Origin: SZUA-584 sp041656035
GTDB taxonomy: Bacteria; Bacillota; Clostridia; Christensenellales; SZUA-584
Direction of reading: 5' to 3'
NCBI GenBank assembly: GCA_964586785.1
Contig: CAZPHS010000008.1
Location: forward strand, 1-64,000
DNA length: 64,000 nt
Shown in pieces: positions 50,904 through 58,820 of this stretch (its first letter is position 1; each line of letters opens with the position of its first letter). The position numbers were made by a program, and so were the translations under genes. The notes below the pieces were generated by a model. The model searched no databases and had not been told where the DNA came from. It saw only the letters and a program-made list of their open reading frames with translations.

Positions 50904-51380
50904 ATGTTTAAGGCGGGAGACAAAATTTCATACCCTATGCACGGCGCGGGATATATTGAAGCCGTGGAGGAGCGGCTTTTTCTCAGCGAGAAAAAGAAAT
51001 ACTACGTTCTCCGCTTTTCCGAGGGCGATATTAAGGTTCATGTACCGGTCGATAACGCGGAAAACGCGGGGCTTCGCTGTATTATATCCGCCGCCGAATA
51101 CAAGCGTGTTATGGACACTTTCAGCACGGGCGAAGATATAGAAGAATCGTCTAACTGGAACCGGCGCAACCGCGAAAATCTTGAAAAAATGAAATCAGGC
51201 GATGTTTTTGAAATCGCTACCGTAATAAAAAGCCTGCTAAAACGCGAAACATTAAAAAGCCTGTCTTCCAGCGAAAAGAAAATGCTGAACACTTCGCTGC
51301 AGATACTTGTTTCGGAACTGGCGCTCGCAAGCAATAAGACAGATGAAGAATTAAGAAATGCAATTCTTAGCACAACATAA
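50904..51380 (+). CDS. CarD-family transcriptional regulator
   Basis: 158 residues from MFKAGDKISYPMHGAGYIEAVEE; AGAGGT lies upstream. The N-terminal half is the CarD/CdnL/TRCF RNA-polymerase-interacting domain, with VHVPVDNAENAGLR, and the C-terminal half is a helical DNA-binding domain (FEIATVIKSLLKRETLKSLSSSEKKMLNTSLQILVSELALA). CarD proteins bind the beta subunit and steady open promoter complexes, often at rRNA promoters. It is followed by a yacL-like gene, a pairing well known in Firmicutes. Confidence 0.92.
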   Translation: MFKAGDKISYPMHGAGYIEAVEERLFLSEKKKYYVLRFSEGDIKVHVPVDNAENAGLRCIISAAEYKRVMDTFSTGEDIEESSNWNRRNRENLEKMKSGDVFEIATVIKSLLKRETLKSLSSSEKKMLNTSLQILVSELALASNKTDEELRNAILSTT

Positions 51381-51455
51381 ACATAACTTGTTTTTGCATA
51401 CGGCGAAAAGACGGAGCCGCTGCGGAATAATATACATTAATTTATTTTGAGGTGA

Positions 51456-52550
51456 TTGATGGGCAGGAATATTGCGCGTTTTTTTATTATTCTGGTTGGT
51501 TTGTTTGTCGGCCCCGGCATTATAGCGCTTGTTTTTGAACTGCTGGCGAAGCTTAATAATACCGAGGCTTATAAACTTTTGCCCGAGTATCTTAACCTTC
51601 TCGTTTTTATAAGCGCGGGAATACTATCTGGTATTATTTTTCTGTTTTTATCAAAACCTCTCGTGGCGTTTGCCTTTAAATCGGCAAAAGACGCGGACAA
51701 AAAGATATCCAAACTGCCCCCGAATATTGTAATACCCGCTGTTATAGGCCTTATACTGGGCCTTGTAGTCGCTTATTTTCTCTCTTCCTTAATAAACAGC
51801 TTTATATTGCTCCCGTGGATAGCCGGTATTATCAATGTGCTTATTTATATAATAAGCGTTTATCTTGGAATGTCGATTTTCATAAGATACCGCTCTAATT
51901 TTTCGGATATTTTCCGAAGGCACAAGGAAAGCGAGGAAAAAGATAAAGGCCTTGATATTGCCCGCCCTAAGCTGCTTGATACCAGTGTGATAATAGACGG
52001 CCGGATATTTGATATCTGCAACACCGGAATAATTGAAGGCGCGTTGATTATCCCCGAATTTGTTCTTGACGAACTGCGCCATATTGCGGATTCGTCCGAT
52101 GATTTAAAGAGAAACCGCGGACGCAGGGGGCTTGATATATTGAAACGAATACAAAACGAGCTTGATTTGCCCGTCCGTATAATACACGCGGATATGCAGG
52201 AGTCTTTGGATGTGGATTCTAAGCTGCTGTTGCTCGCAAAGGAGTTAGGCGGCATAGTGGTAACCAATGATTATAACCTTAACAAGGTTGCAAGCGTTAA
52301 AGGTATGCGAGTATTAAATATCAATGAGCTTTCCAACGCTGTAAAGCCCGTTATGCTTCCGGGCGAAGAAATGAACGTGACCGTTGTTAAAGACGGTAAA
52401 GAGCCCGGCCAAGGCATAGCATACCTTGACGACGGAACAATGATTGTGGTTGACGGGGGACAAAAAGAACATAACAAACCGATAAGCGTTATTGTTACCA
52501 GCGTAATTCAAACCGCCGCCGGCAGAATGATTTTCGCGAAAATGAAATAG
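51456..52550 (+). CDS. PIN/TRAM-domain membrane protein, YacL family
   Basis: 364 residues. Four hydrophobic helices (about 8-30, 45-66, 88-108, 113-130) anchor the protein; a PIN nuclease-like domain follows with KLLDTSVIIDGRIFDICNTG and TNDYNLNKVASVKG, keeping the acidic metal ligands; a TRAM RNA-binding domain ends it (EMNVTVVKDGKEPGQGIAYLDDGTMIVVDGG). YacL's exact role is not settled; the domains suggest RNA cleavage at the membrane. It starts 75 bases after carD with GAGGTG upstream. Confidence 0.93.
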   Translation: MMGRNIARFFIILVGLFVGPGIIALVFELLAKLNNTEAYKLLPEYLNLLVFISAGILSGIIFLFLSKPLVAFAFKSAKDADKKISKLPPNIVIPAVIGLILGLVVAYFLSSLINSFILLPWIAGIINVLIYIISVYLGMSIFIRYRSNFSDIFRRHKESEEKDKGLDIARPKLLDTSVIIDGRIFDICNTGIIEGALIIPEFVLDELRHIADSSDDLKRNRGRRGLDILKRIQNELDLPVRIIHADMQESLDVDSKLLLLAKELGGIVVTNDYNLNKVASVKGMRVLNINELSNAVKPVMLPGEEMNVTVVKDGKEPGQGIAYLDDGTMIVVDGGQKEHNKPISVIVTSVIQTAAGRMIFAKMK

Positions 52551-52557
52551 TTATTAA

Positions 52558-52588
52558 AACAAACCCCGCGTTTAATACGGGATTTGTT
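52558..52588. terminator. Terminator between yacL and spoVG
   Basis: AACAAAcCCCG (52558-52568) and CGGGaTTTGTT (52578-52588) form a stem with one mismatch between two convergent genes. The arms end in A and T tracts, so it could serve both directions. Confidence 0.65.
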
Positions 52589-52622
52589 GTTACGATTTAC
52601 TTAGCGTTTAACCGCTTTAGGC

Positions 52623-52907
52623 TCACATCGGGAAAGAAGCATAGCTTTCATCTTCCGGCAAGCTTTCAAACTTCTCAAGAATGGCTGTCTGCAGCATTGT
52701 TCTGGCTTCGGAGTTTATAGGATGAGCGATATCCTTATATTCTCCGTTTGGCGTTCTTCTTGAGGGCATTGCAATAAAGTATCCGTTTTGCCCTTCAATA
52801 ATCTTCATGTCGTGTATTGCAAACATGTCGTCAAAAGTTACGGATACCACTGCTTTGAGTTTACCCATAGTATCAATTCGTCTTATTCGGATGTCTGTTA
52901 TATCCAT
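52623..52907 (-). CDS. spoVG: Septation/sporulation regulator SpoVG
   Basis: 94 residues from MDITDIRIRRIDT; AAGGAGG lies six bases before this ATG, which rules out the in-frame TTG two codons earlier. The family motif block YFIAMPSRRTPNGEYKDIAHPINSEARTMLQ is intact. SpoVG is a small DNA/RNA-binding protein affecting septum formation in sporulation and many other genes. Its upstream region contains a near-perfect sigma-H promoter pattern. Confidence 0.97.
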   Translation of the reverse strand: MDITDIRIRRIDTMGKLKAVVSVTFDDMFAIHDMKIIEGQNGYFIAMPSRRTPNGEYKDIAHPINSEARTMLQTAILEKFESLPEDESYASFPM

Positions 52908-52947
52908 TTGCAACCTCCTTGGCGTAAGCGATTGTGTACTTGTTAAA

Positions 52948-52973
52948 ATTCGCTATAGGTGTATGTTTTTCCT
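52948..52973 (-). promoter_or_regulatory. Sigma-H-type promoter of spoVG
   Basis: Minus strand AGGA (52973-52970), 18 bases, GAAT (52951-52948), preceded by GC and followed by TTT. The Bacillus sigma-H consensus RWAGGAXXT-N14-HGAAT requires exactly 18 bases between AGGA and GAAT. Transcription would start about 35 bases before the start codon. Confidence 0.6.
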
Positions 52974-53058
52974 GCTTTTGGGCTGCAATTTATGCAATAA
53001 TGTTAGCTTTTTTAAGTATTTCTGCGCATTTTCTGCAATGCCGCCCCTTCCGTTTCCC

Positions 53059-53087
53059 TTGCAACTGCCTAAGCGAGTAGGTATAAT
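53059..53087 (+). promoter_or_regulatory. tyrS promoter
   Basis: TTGCAA (53059-53064), 17 bases, TATAAT (53082-53087). The leader would be about 30 bases, far too short for a T-box. Confidence 0.75.
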
Positions 53088-53122
53088 ACAATACATAACA
53101 CAAAAGCGGGAGACAAATTATT

Positions 53123-54337
53123 ATGAGAAATGTATACGACGTTCTTATGGAAAGAGGCTTTATTAAACAAGTTACGCATGAGGGCTTGTTTGAGCTTTTA
53201 GGCAAAAAGAGCGTTACATTCTATATAGGCTTCGACCCTACCGCGGACAGCCTGCACGTTGGGCATTATGTACAGCTTATGGCTATGGCGCACATGCAGC
53301 GCGCCGGGCATCGCCCCATCGCGCTTATCGGCGGCGGCACCACAATGATTGGAGACCCTTCCGGCAAAGCCGACCTTAGAAAAATGCTCGGCATAGAGGA
53401 TATAAATAATAACGCGTTAAGGTTTAAAAAACAAATAAGCCGGTTTTTAGATTTTGGCGAGAATAAAGCGCTTATGGTAAATAACGCCGACTGGCTTTTG
53501 CGTTTAAACTACGTCGAGTTTTTGCGCGACATAGGCGTTCATTTTTCCGTTAACCGTATGCTTACCGCCGAGTGTTATAAAAACCGTATGGAAAAAGGCT
53601 TAACATTTCTTGAGTTTAACTATATGCTCATGCAGGCATATGATTTTCTTGTACTCAATAAACAGTACGGATGCGGCCTGCAGCTTGGGGGAGACGACCA
53701 GTGGTCAAATATTCTCGCGGGCGCCGACCTTATACGGAGAAAGGAGCGGCGCGAAGCTTACGGAATGACGTTCTCACTGCTGCTTACCGGCGACGGACGC
53801 AAGATGGGCAAAACGGAAAGAGGAGCCGTATGGCTCGACCCTGATAAAACCTCACCGTTTGATTTTTATCAGTACTGGCGTAATATAGCCGACGCAGATG
53901 TTGAGAAGTGCTTATTGCTGTTGACGTTTCTGCCGGTTGCCGACATTAAGCGGCTCTGCGAACACACCGACGAGCGTATAAACGCCGCTAAAGTTACTTT
54001 GGCTTACGAGGTTACCGCGCAGGTACACGGCGCCGATGAGGCGGACAAAGCCAAGGCGGCAGCCGAGGCACTTTTTGAAGGCGGCGAACAAAAAGGCTCC
54101 GTACCGACTACGGTCATATATGATATCGCCGATATGAAGCTTATCGACCTGCTGCGGGAATGCGGGCTTACGGCGTCGCGCGGCGAAGGCAGAAGGCTTA
54201 TAATACAAGGCGGCGTCGCGATAAACGGCAATAAGGTGAATGACGAGTTTCTTACCGTAACGGATTCGCTTTTTGAGGACGGCGAAATGCTCATAAAAAA
54301 AGGAAAGAAAATATATCATAGGGTGGTTATCGGTTAA
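53123..54337 (+). CDS. tyrS: Tyrosyl-tRNA synthetase
   Basis: 404 residues, class Ic synthetase charging tRNA-Tyr. FYIGFDPTADSLHVGHYVQL holds the HIGH-like HVGH; LQLGGDDQWSNILAGADLIRR binds tyrosine; GRKMGKTERGAVWLDP is the KMSKS-like loop (KMGKT); the C-terminal S4 domain includes EGRRLIIQGGVAINGNKV. GGGAGA lies before the ATG. It is followed by the IMPACT-family gene on the same strand and expressed from its own promoter. Confidence 0.96.
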   Translation: MRNVYDVLMERGFIKQVTHEGLFELLGKKSVTFYIGFDPTADSLHVGHYVQLMAMAHMQRAGHRPIALIGGGTTMIGDPSGKADLRKMLGIEDINNNALRFKKQISRFLDFGENKALMVNNADWLLRLNYVEFLRDIGVHFSVNRMLTAECYKNRMEKGLTFLEFNYMLMQAYDFLVLNKQYGCGLQLGGDDQWSNILAGADLIRRKERREAYGMTFSLLLTGDGRKMGKTERGAVWLDPDKTSPFDFYQYWRNIADADVEKCLLLLTFLPVADIKRLCEHTDERINAAKVTLAYEVTAQVHGADEADKAKAAAEALFEGGEQKGSVPTTVIYDIADMKLIDLLRECGLTASRGEGRRLIIQGGVAINGNKVNDEFLTVTDSLFEDGEMLIKKGKKIYHRVVIG

Positions 54338-54373
54338 AGCGGGCGCGTATACACATTATTGTTATATATAATT

Positions 54374-54988
54374 ATGGTTACTATAAAAGGGACGGCCGAA
54401 GGTTTAATTACGGTAAAAAAATCGCGCTTTTTGGGGCTGGCGTGCCGCGCGGAAACGGAAGCGGATGCGCTGCAAGTTATTGAAGAGCGCAAAAGACGGC
54501 ATCGTGACGCGCGTCATAACTGTTTTGCGTGGATTTTGGAAAACGGAGAAATGCGCTATACTGACGACGGCGAGCCTCAGGGCACCGCCGGAATTCCTAT
54601 ACTTGAGGTAATAAAAAATTCCGGACTTACCGACGCGCTTGTTATTGTAACGCGCTATTTTGGGGGCACGCTTCTGGGAGCGCCCGGTTTGGCGCGCGCC
54701 TACGCACAATGCGCCTCTCAAACTTTAGCGTCGGCCGCCAAAATCCGTATAACGGCATACAACGCGTACGACTGTGTGTTCGATTTCGCAACATTTTCAC
54801 GCGCTCAATTCCCGCTTTGCGCGGCGGGCTGCATAATTGACGAGATAACTTACGGCGGCGATGTGCGCGCAAAACTATATATCTCGCCGGAAAAAAGCGA
54901 AATTATATTAAAACAAATAGGCGATTTAACGTCCGGACGAACCGTGCCGATTCCTGCGGGAACAAAACGCATAACGTCGAACGTTTAA
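54374..54988 (+). CDS. IMPACT/YigZ family protein
   Basis: About 204 residues from MVTIKGTAEGLITVKKSRFLG; no good ribosome site is seen and an upstream TTG is possible. The UPF0029/IMPACT N-terminal domain has RHRDARHNCFAWIL, YTDDGEPQGTAGIPILEVI and VIVTRYFGGTLLGAPGLARAY, followed by a short ferredoxin-like DUF1949 domain. Bacterial YigZ proteins are of unknown function; the eukaryotic relative regulates translation through GCN1. It is convergent with rho. Confidence 0.9.
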   Translation: MVTIKGTAEGLITVKKSRFLGLACRAETEADALQVIEERKRRHRDARHNCFAWILENGEMRYTDDGEPQGTAGIPILEVIKNSGLTDALVIVTRYFGGTLLGAPGLARAYAQCASQTLASAAKIRITAYNAYDCVFDFATFSRAQFPLCAAGCIIDEITYGGDVRAKLYISPEKSEIILKQIGDLTSGRTVPIPAGTKRITSNV

Positions 54989-55030
54989 GTTTGCCCGTAC
55001 CGCTTTGTTTATATCGCGAATACGTACCTT

Positions 55031-56569
55031 TTAATAGCCGCGGCTTTTCGGCGTAAAGTTATAGCCTTCCTTATCCCAAACGCTAAGCCAGCCCCTAAGC
55101 TTTTCTAAAAAGGCTTCGTTATTTAATGTTTTTGCCAGCATACCTATCAATTGCTCGGTAATTTCTGACGTGTTTCCGCCTGCCATCACTTTCCTTATCG
55201 CCCATATGCCTTCAAGCTCGCTTTTAGTCAGCAGCAATTCTTCACGGCGGGTGCTCGATTTGTGCAAATCAATCGCCGGAAAAATACGCCTTTCGGAAAG
55301 CTTGCGGTCAAGATGGATCTCCATGTTGCCCGTACCTTTAAATTCTTCGTATATAATCTCATCCATACGTGAGCCGGTGTCAATAAGAGCGGTTGCGATT
55401 ATGGTAAGGCTTCCGCCGAATTCTATGTTTCGGGCGGCGCCGAAAAAACGTTTTGGTTTATATAACGAGCCCGGGTCAAGGCCGCCGGAAAGTGTTCTGC
55501 CCGTAGGCGGTATTATCAAGTTGTATGCGCGGGCAAGCCTTGTAATGCTGTCCAGCAAAACAACAACATCCTTCCCCTGCTCCACAAGACGCTTTGCCCT
55601 CTCTATAACCATTTCCGAAACGCGGGTGTGATTTTCGGGCTTTTCGTCAAATGTGGAATAAACCACTTCGCCTTTTGTGGAGCGCTGCATATCAGTGACC
55701 TCTTCGGGGCGCTCGTCAATAAGCAGCACTATAAGGCTCACATCGGGATGATTGGCCGTTATGCTGTTGGCGATTTTTTTAAGCATAATGGTTTTGCCGG
55801 CCTTAGGCGGCGAAACTATAAGACCTCTTTGGCCTTTTCCTATAGGGGATATTAGGTCTATAAGCCTTATCGCGAGGTCTCTTGCGACATCCGGACGTTC
55901 AAGCGTTAATCGTTTATTCGGATGTATAGGAGTTAATTCTTCGAAGGGTCTGCGCGTTAAGCATTTTTCAACCGTGTCATCGTTCACCTGCTCTATAAAG
56001 AGCAAAGCGTTGAGTTTTTCGGCGTCTTTCGCCGGACGGGTTTTGCCTTTTACCCTATCGCCTGTCTTTAAATTAAACTTGCGTATCTGCGCCATAGAAA
56101 CATATACGTCTTTATTGCCCGGCAGATAATTCTCGCTGCGAAGAAAACCGTAACCTTCGGGCAGAACCTCTAATATGCCGAGCGCGTCGCCGCAGTCGCC
56201 TTTATTCAGAAGCTCGTTAACCGCGTCGTTGCCCAAAACGTATTCAATAATTTTCTTTTCCTCACCGTCAGGCTTATCATCCGCGGCGGTATCGCGGCTG
56301 TCGATAACATCCTGCTGATACATTGGAATATTGCCCTCTTCCGCCTCATTTTCGTCATAATAATCGTACTCTTCGCTATAATCGTATTTGGGTGTTATCT
56401 CTTCTTGAGTTTTTGGCGCGGGCTGCCCGCCGCGCGACTGCCTGTCAAGTTCAAACAGCATATCTAAAAGCTCGCCCTTCCGGTATTTGGTGACGGACTT
56501 AACACCGGCCATTTTTGCGATTTCACGCAAATCCATCAAGCTTTTCTGTTTGAGTAAGCTGATATCCAA
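55031..56569 (-). CDS. rho: Transcription termination factor Rho
   Basis: 512 residues if started at the TTG at 56569, where AAAGGAG gives a ribosome site; a 30-residue upstream extension is hydrophobic and non-homologous, so I exclude it. Domains: N-terminal Rho_N (SLLKQKSLMDLREIAKMAGVKSVTKYRKGELLDMLFE), an acidic insert rich in Tyr/Asp/Glu, the cold-shock-like RNA-binding domain (GYGFLRSENYLPGNKDVYVSMAQIRKF), and the ATPase with Walker A SPPKAGKT and Walker B VVVLLDSITRLARAYN. Rho is a hexameric RNA translocase ending untranslated transcripts. The acidic insert is common outside Proteobacteria. Confidence 0.95.
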   Translation of the reverse strand: MDISLLKQKSLMDLREIAKMAGVKSVTKYRKGELLDMLFELDRQSRGGQPAPKTQEEITPKYDYSEEYDYYDENEAEEGNIPMYQQDVIDSRDTAADDKPDGEEKKIIEYVLGNDAVNELLNKGDCGDALGILEVLPEGYGFLRSENYLPGNKDVYVSMAQIRKFNLKTGDRVKGKTRPAKDAEKLNALLFIEQVNDDTVEKCLTRRPFEELTPIHPNKRLTLERPDVARDLAIRLIDLISPIGKGQRGLIVSPPKAGKTIMLKKIANSITANHPDVSLIVLLIDERPEEVTDMQRSTKGEVVYSTFDEKPENHTRVSEMVIERAKRLVEQGKDVVVLLDSITRLARAYNLIIPPTGRTLSGGLDPGSLYKPKRFFGAARNIEFGGSLTIIATALIDTGSRMDEIIYEEFKGTGNMEIHLDRKLSERRIFPAIDLHKSSTRREELLLTKSELEGIWAIRKVMAGGNTSEITEQLIGMLAKTLNNEAFLEKLRGWLSVWDKEGYNFTPKSRGY

Positions 56570-56696
56570 AATAAATTCTCCTTTTTCAAAATAAAAAATT
56601 AAAACCAGACACAGTAATAACGCATACCCGACAAAATTAATATAAATACTGGGAATCAACGTACTAAAAGAAATTCCGGCCGTTTAGACTATACCC

Positions 56697-56726
56697 ATTA
56701 TATTATTTCGCCTCTTGTATTGTCAA
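56697..56726 (-). promoter_or_regulatory. rho promoter
   Basis: Minus strand TTGACA (56726-56721), 18 bases, TATAAT (56702-56697): both boxes match consensus. The leader before the TTG start is about 120 bases, long enough for autogenous Rho control. Confidence 0.75.
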
Positions 56727-56865
56727 TAGTGTAAGACGCCATACGACAATAATACTTATTTTATGCGCAAAGCCAACAAACGCTTTTTGTTCTTTAACGA
56801 ATTCGCATACTTTTATAGGGTGTACGGAATAATAAAAATAATGATAAAAATTAAGGAGGACTGCA

Positions 56866-57036
56866 ATGATAGGGCGAGGAACACAATTAATAAAATGCAC
56901 TGTGGATTCGTGCCGTTACCACGATAGAGGTGATAAGTGCCAGCTTTCAAGCATTCATGTGAGCCCAATTTCCGGCGATGCGCAAACATCCGAAGACAGC
57001 ATGTGCCAAAGCTTCTTAAGGAAGGGTTATAAATGA
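56866..57036 (+). CDS. Small DUF1540-domain protein
   Basis: A 56-residue protein starting MIGRGTQLIKCTVDSC, with AAGGAGG six bases before the ATG. Cys residues in IKCTVDSCRYHDRGDKC and SMCQSF form the four-Cys DUF1540 motif, probably a small metal-binding domain found in Clostridia. Its stop overlaps the start of the next gene (ATGA), so the pair is translationally coupled. Function unknown; DUF1540 proteins are often sporulation-associated, but nothing here proves it. Confidence 0.82.
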   Translation: MIGRGTQLIKCTVDSCRYHDRGDKCQLSSIHVSPISGDAQTSEDSMCQSFLRKGYK

Positions 57037-57347
57037 GACCGCTTAAATGCGGCGCCGCCGACTGCGCGTATAATAAAAACGAGCGCTGCGGCGCCAATAC
57101 AATACTTATCAGCATAGCTTCGGATGAAACCTTTTGCGATACTTACACTAAAAACGACAGTTATATAGCGTCTGCGAATTTGGCTGATACGGAATTCGGC
57201 GAGGAGCCTTTAAAATCGCCCCGCATTAAATGCAATGTTTCGCAGTGTGTTTATAACAAATCATTCAGGTGCCGCGCAAGCAAAGTGCAGATAGACGACC
57301 CGCATGATGAGATGATATGCAACTGCCTTACATATCATTCAAAATAA
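57033..57347 (+). CDS. Tandem DUF1540-domain protein
   Basis: A 104-residue protein containing two DUF1540 motifs, LKCGAADCAYNKNERCGA with a later TFCDTY, and IKCNVSQCVYNKSFRCRA with MICNCLTY. It overlaps the previous single-domain gene by four bases. The repeated CxxxxCxYNKxxxCxA pattern suggests two separate metal sites. Ribosome site AAGGAAGG lies inside the upstream gene. No function is assigned. Confidence 0.85.
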   Translation: MRPLKCGAADCAYNKNERCGANTILISIASDETFCDTYTKNDSYIASANLADTEFGEEPLKSPRIKCNVSQCVYNKSFRCRASKVQIDDPHDEMICNCLTYHSK

Positions 57348-57365
57348 AAGTTTATCAGTATACCG

Positions 57366-57402
57366 GAAGAGCCGCAACACTGGCTGCGGCTCTTCTTGCC
57401 TT
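57366..57402 (+). terminator. Terminator after the DUF1540 pair
   Basis: GAAGAGCCGC and GCGGCTCTTC form a perfect 10-bp stem with a 10-base loop, followed by TTGCCTTT. The stem would also block transcripts arriving from the riboswitch on the opposite strand. Confidence 0.8.
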
Positions 57403-57476
57403 TACATAACGGGGGGGTTGAAATGCGCAGACTGGTCTGCACAATGCGGTGATATATACTTGATAATCGTTTTCAT
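57402..57476 (-). CDS. Possible 24-residue peptide downstream of the c-di-GMP riboswitch
   Basis: A short frame, MKTIIKYISPHC then ADQSAHFNPPVM, is the last open frame between the riboswitch and the hairpin at 57366. Its ATG overlaps the TGA of a 19-codon frame (57473-57532) that has no good ribosome site. The upstream GGCGGGCGG is a poor Shine-Dalgarno. Coding status is uncertain; I list it because a riboswitch normally controls something and nothing else is there. Confidence 0.3.
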   Translation of the reverse strand: MKTIIKYISPHCADQSAHFNPPVM

Positions 57477-57589
57477 GTCCGCCCGCCGGGCGAACCTGTG
57501 TTTGTTATGGCGCGATAGTTATATTCCCCCATTTATGGCTGCCCTTTTAAAGGGCTAAGGCGCATTTTTGAGTAAACAAAAAGCTCTGA

Positions 57590-57677
57590 TTTCGGCGGCC
57601 GGGCTGTCATGTCCTTTTTGTGGATTTAGACCCCTTAGCTTTGCGTCGCCGGTTTTCACCGGGTTTGCCGTTATCGG
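57590..57677 (-). promoter_or_regulatory. Cyclic di-GMP-I (GEMM-I) riboswitch
   Basis: Minus strand, in order: GGCAAACC, hairpin CCGGTGAAAACCGG, the invariant GACGCAAAGC, TAAGGGGTCTAAATCC, a short hairpin, ATGACAGCC and GGCCGCC closing on the 5' GGC. This is the GEMM-I consensus, including the GNRA-type tetraloop/receptor elements and the G that contacts c-di-GMP. It faces left, towards a stretch with no recognisable gene before the DUF1540 terminator. The 525-base gap 57348-57872 otherwise holds only two tiny frames, that hairpin and the moxR promoter. Confidence 0.88.
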
Positions 57678-57788
57678 CTCATAAGCCATATAACAGGGTT
57701 TTTTGTTTGCTTATTTATAACACACAATAGGCAGTTTGAATCAGAATAATAAAATATTTTTAAAACAAAATAATACGGTTACAATATC

Positions 57789-57817
57789 TTCACAGCATAT
57801 CCGCAATATGGTATTAT
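57789..57817 (+). promoter_or_regulatory. Promoter of the moxR operon
   Basis: TTCACA (57789-57794), 17 bases, TATTAT (57812-57817), about 55 bases before the moxR start. Confidence 0.6.
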
Positions 57818-57872
57818 TACTCCGGATAAATAAAAACGACGTGAATGCTTTTGTTTTTGGAGGGGTATTTTA

Positions 57873-58820
57873 ATGGATTGTGATAATGTACCGGATTTGC
57901 TGCGCAAAATAAAGGACAATATCGATAAGGTTATAATAGGCAAAGAGCACGTTGAGGATATGGTTTTGGCCGCGCTTATTTGCGGAGGGCATGTGCTTAT
58001 AGAAGACGTTCCGGGGCTTGGGAAAACTACTTTTGTATCAGCTCTCGCGCGCTCTTTAAATTTAAGCTTTAAGCGCATACAATTTACTCCCGATGTTTTG
58101 CCGACGGATGTAACCGGCTTTACAAGCTTCAACCTAAAAACAGGCGAACGTGAAGTTAATTTTGGCGGCGTGATGGCGCAGATTGTTTTGGCGGACGAGA
58201 TTAACCGCACAAGCCCAAAAACACAATCGAGCCTTTTGGAGGTAATGCAGGAGGGGCAGGTAACAATTGACGGCGTAAGCTATCCCGTTCCTTTGCCTTT
58301 TATCGTTCTCGCCACTCAAAACCCCGTTGAGCACGTCGGAACATATCCTCTCCCCGAGGCGCAGCTTGACCGTTTTCTTATGAAGATTTCGATGGGTTAT
58401 CCAAAAATGAACGAGGAAATTGATATATTAAAGCGTCACAAGGGCGTGAATCTTCTTGATTCGTTAACGCCCGTCGCAACCGCGGATGATATTATGCGGC
58501 TTCGTTCCATACACCGCAAAATAACCTGCGCACAGCCGATTATGGAATATATAGTCGCAATTTCAAAAGCGACCCGCAGGCATACAAAAATATCCCTTGG
58601 CATCAGCCCGCGCGGTTCTTTGGCGCTTATGAACGCGGCAATGGCGAACGCAATGCTGTGCGGCCGTAACTACACAATACCCGATGATGTGCAAGCCATG
58701 GCAATGCCGGTTCTGGCACATCGTTTGGCGATAAGCTTTCAAAGAAGCGAACGTACCGAAACGCCGGAAGCAATACTTGACGAAATATTAAAATCGGTTC
58801 AAGTTCCGGGTGTGTCATGA
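57873..58820 (+). CDS. MoxR-family AAA+ ATPase
   Basis: 315 residues. Walker A VLIEDVPGLGKTTF, Walker B IVLADEINRTSPKTQSSLLEVMQE and sensor region LPFIVLATQNPVEHVGTYPLPEAQLDRFLMKI are typical of MoxR. Such ATPases act as chaperones for metal insertion or complex assembly, normally with DUF58/VWA partners. Its stop overlaps the DUF58 gene (ATGA). GGAGGGG precedes the ATG. First gene of the MoxR-DUF58-transglutaminase operon. Confidence 0.94.
   Translation: MDCDNVPDLLRKIKDNIDKVIIGKEHVEDMVLAALICGGHVLIEDVPGLGKTTFVSALARSLNLSFKRIQFTPDVLPTDVTGFTSFNLKTGEREVNFGGVMAQIVLADEINRTSPKTQSSLLEVMQEGQVTIDGVSYPVPLPFIVLATQNPVEHVGTYPLPEAQLDRFLMKISMGYPKMNEEIDILKRHKGVNLLDSLTPVATADDIMRLRSIHRKITCAQPIMEYIVAISKATRRHTKISLGISPRGSLALMNAAMANAMLCGRNYTIPDDVQAMAMPVLAHRLAISFQRSERTETPEAILDEILKSVQVPGVS

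Noticed and set aside
52914..53122. T-box leader for tyrS
   Set aside because: The promoter is 36 bases before the start codon, there is no AGGGTGGNACCGCG sequence and no terminator.
56570..56659. Membrane segment at the N-terminus of Rho
   Set aside because: The hydrophobic stretch precedes the TTG that has the ribosome site and is absent from the Rho family; it is leader sequence read in frame.
57420..57690. tmRNA or another large ncRNA between DUF1540 and moxR
   Set aside because: No tRNA-like ends with CCA; the conserved core is fully explained by a c-di-GMP-I riboswitch.
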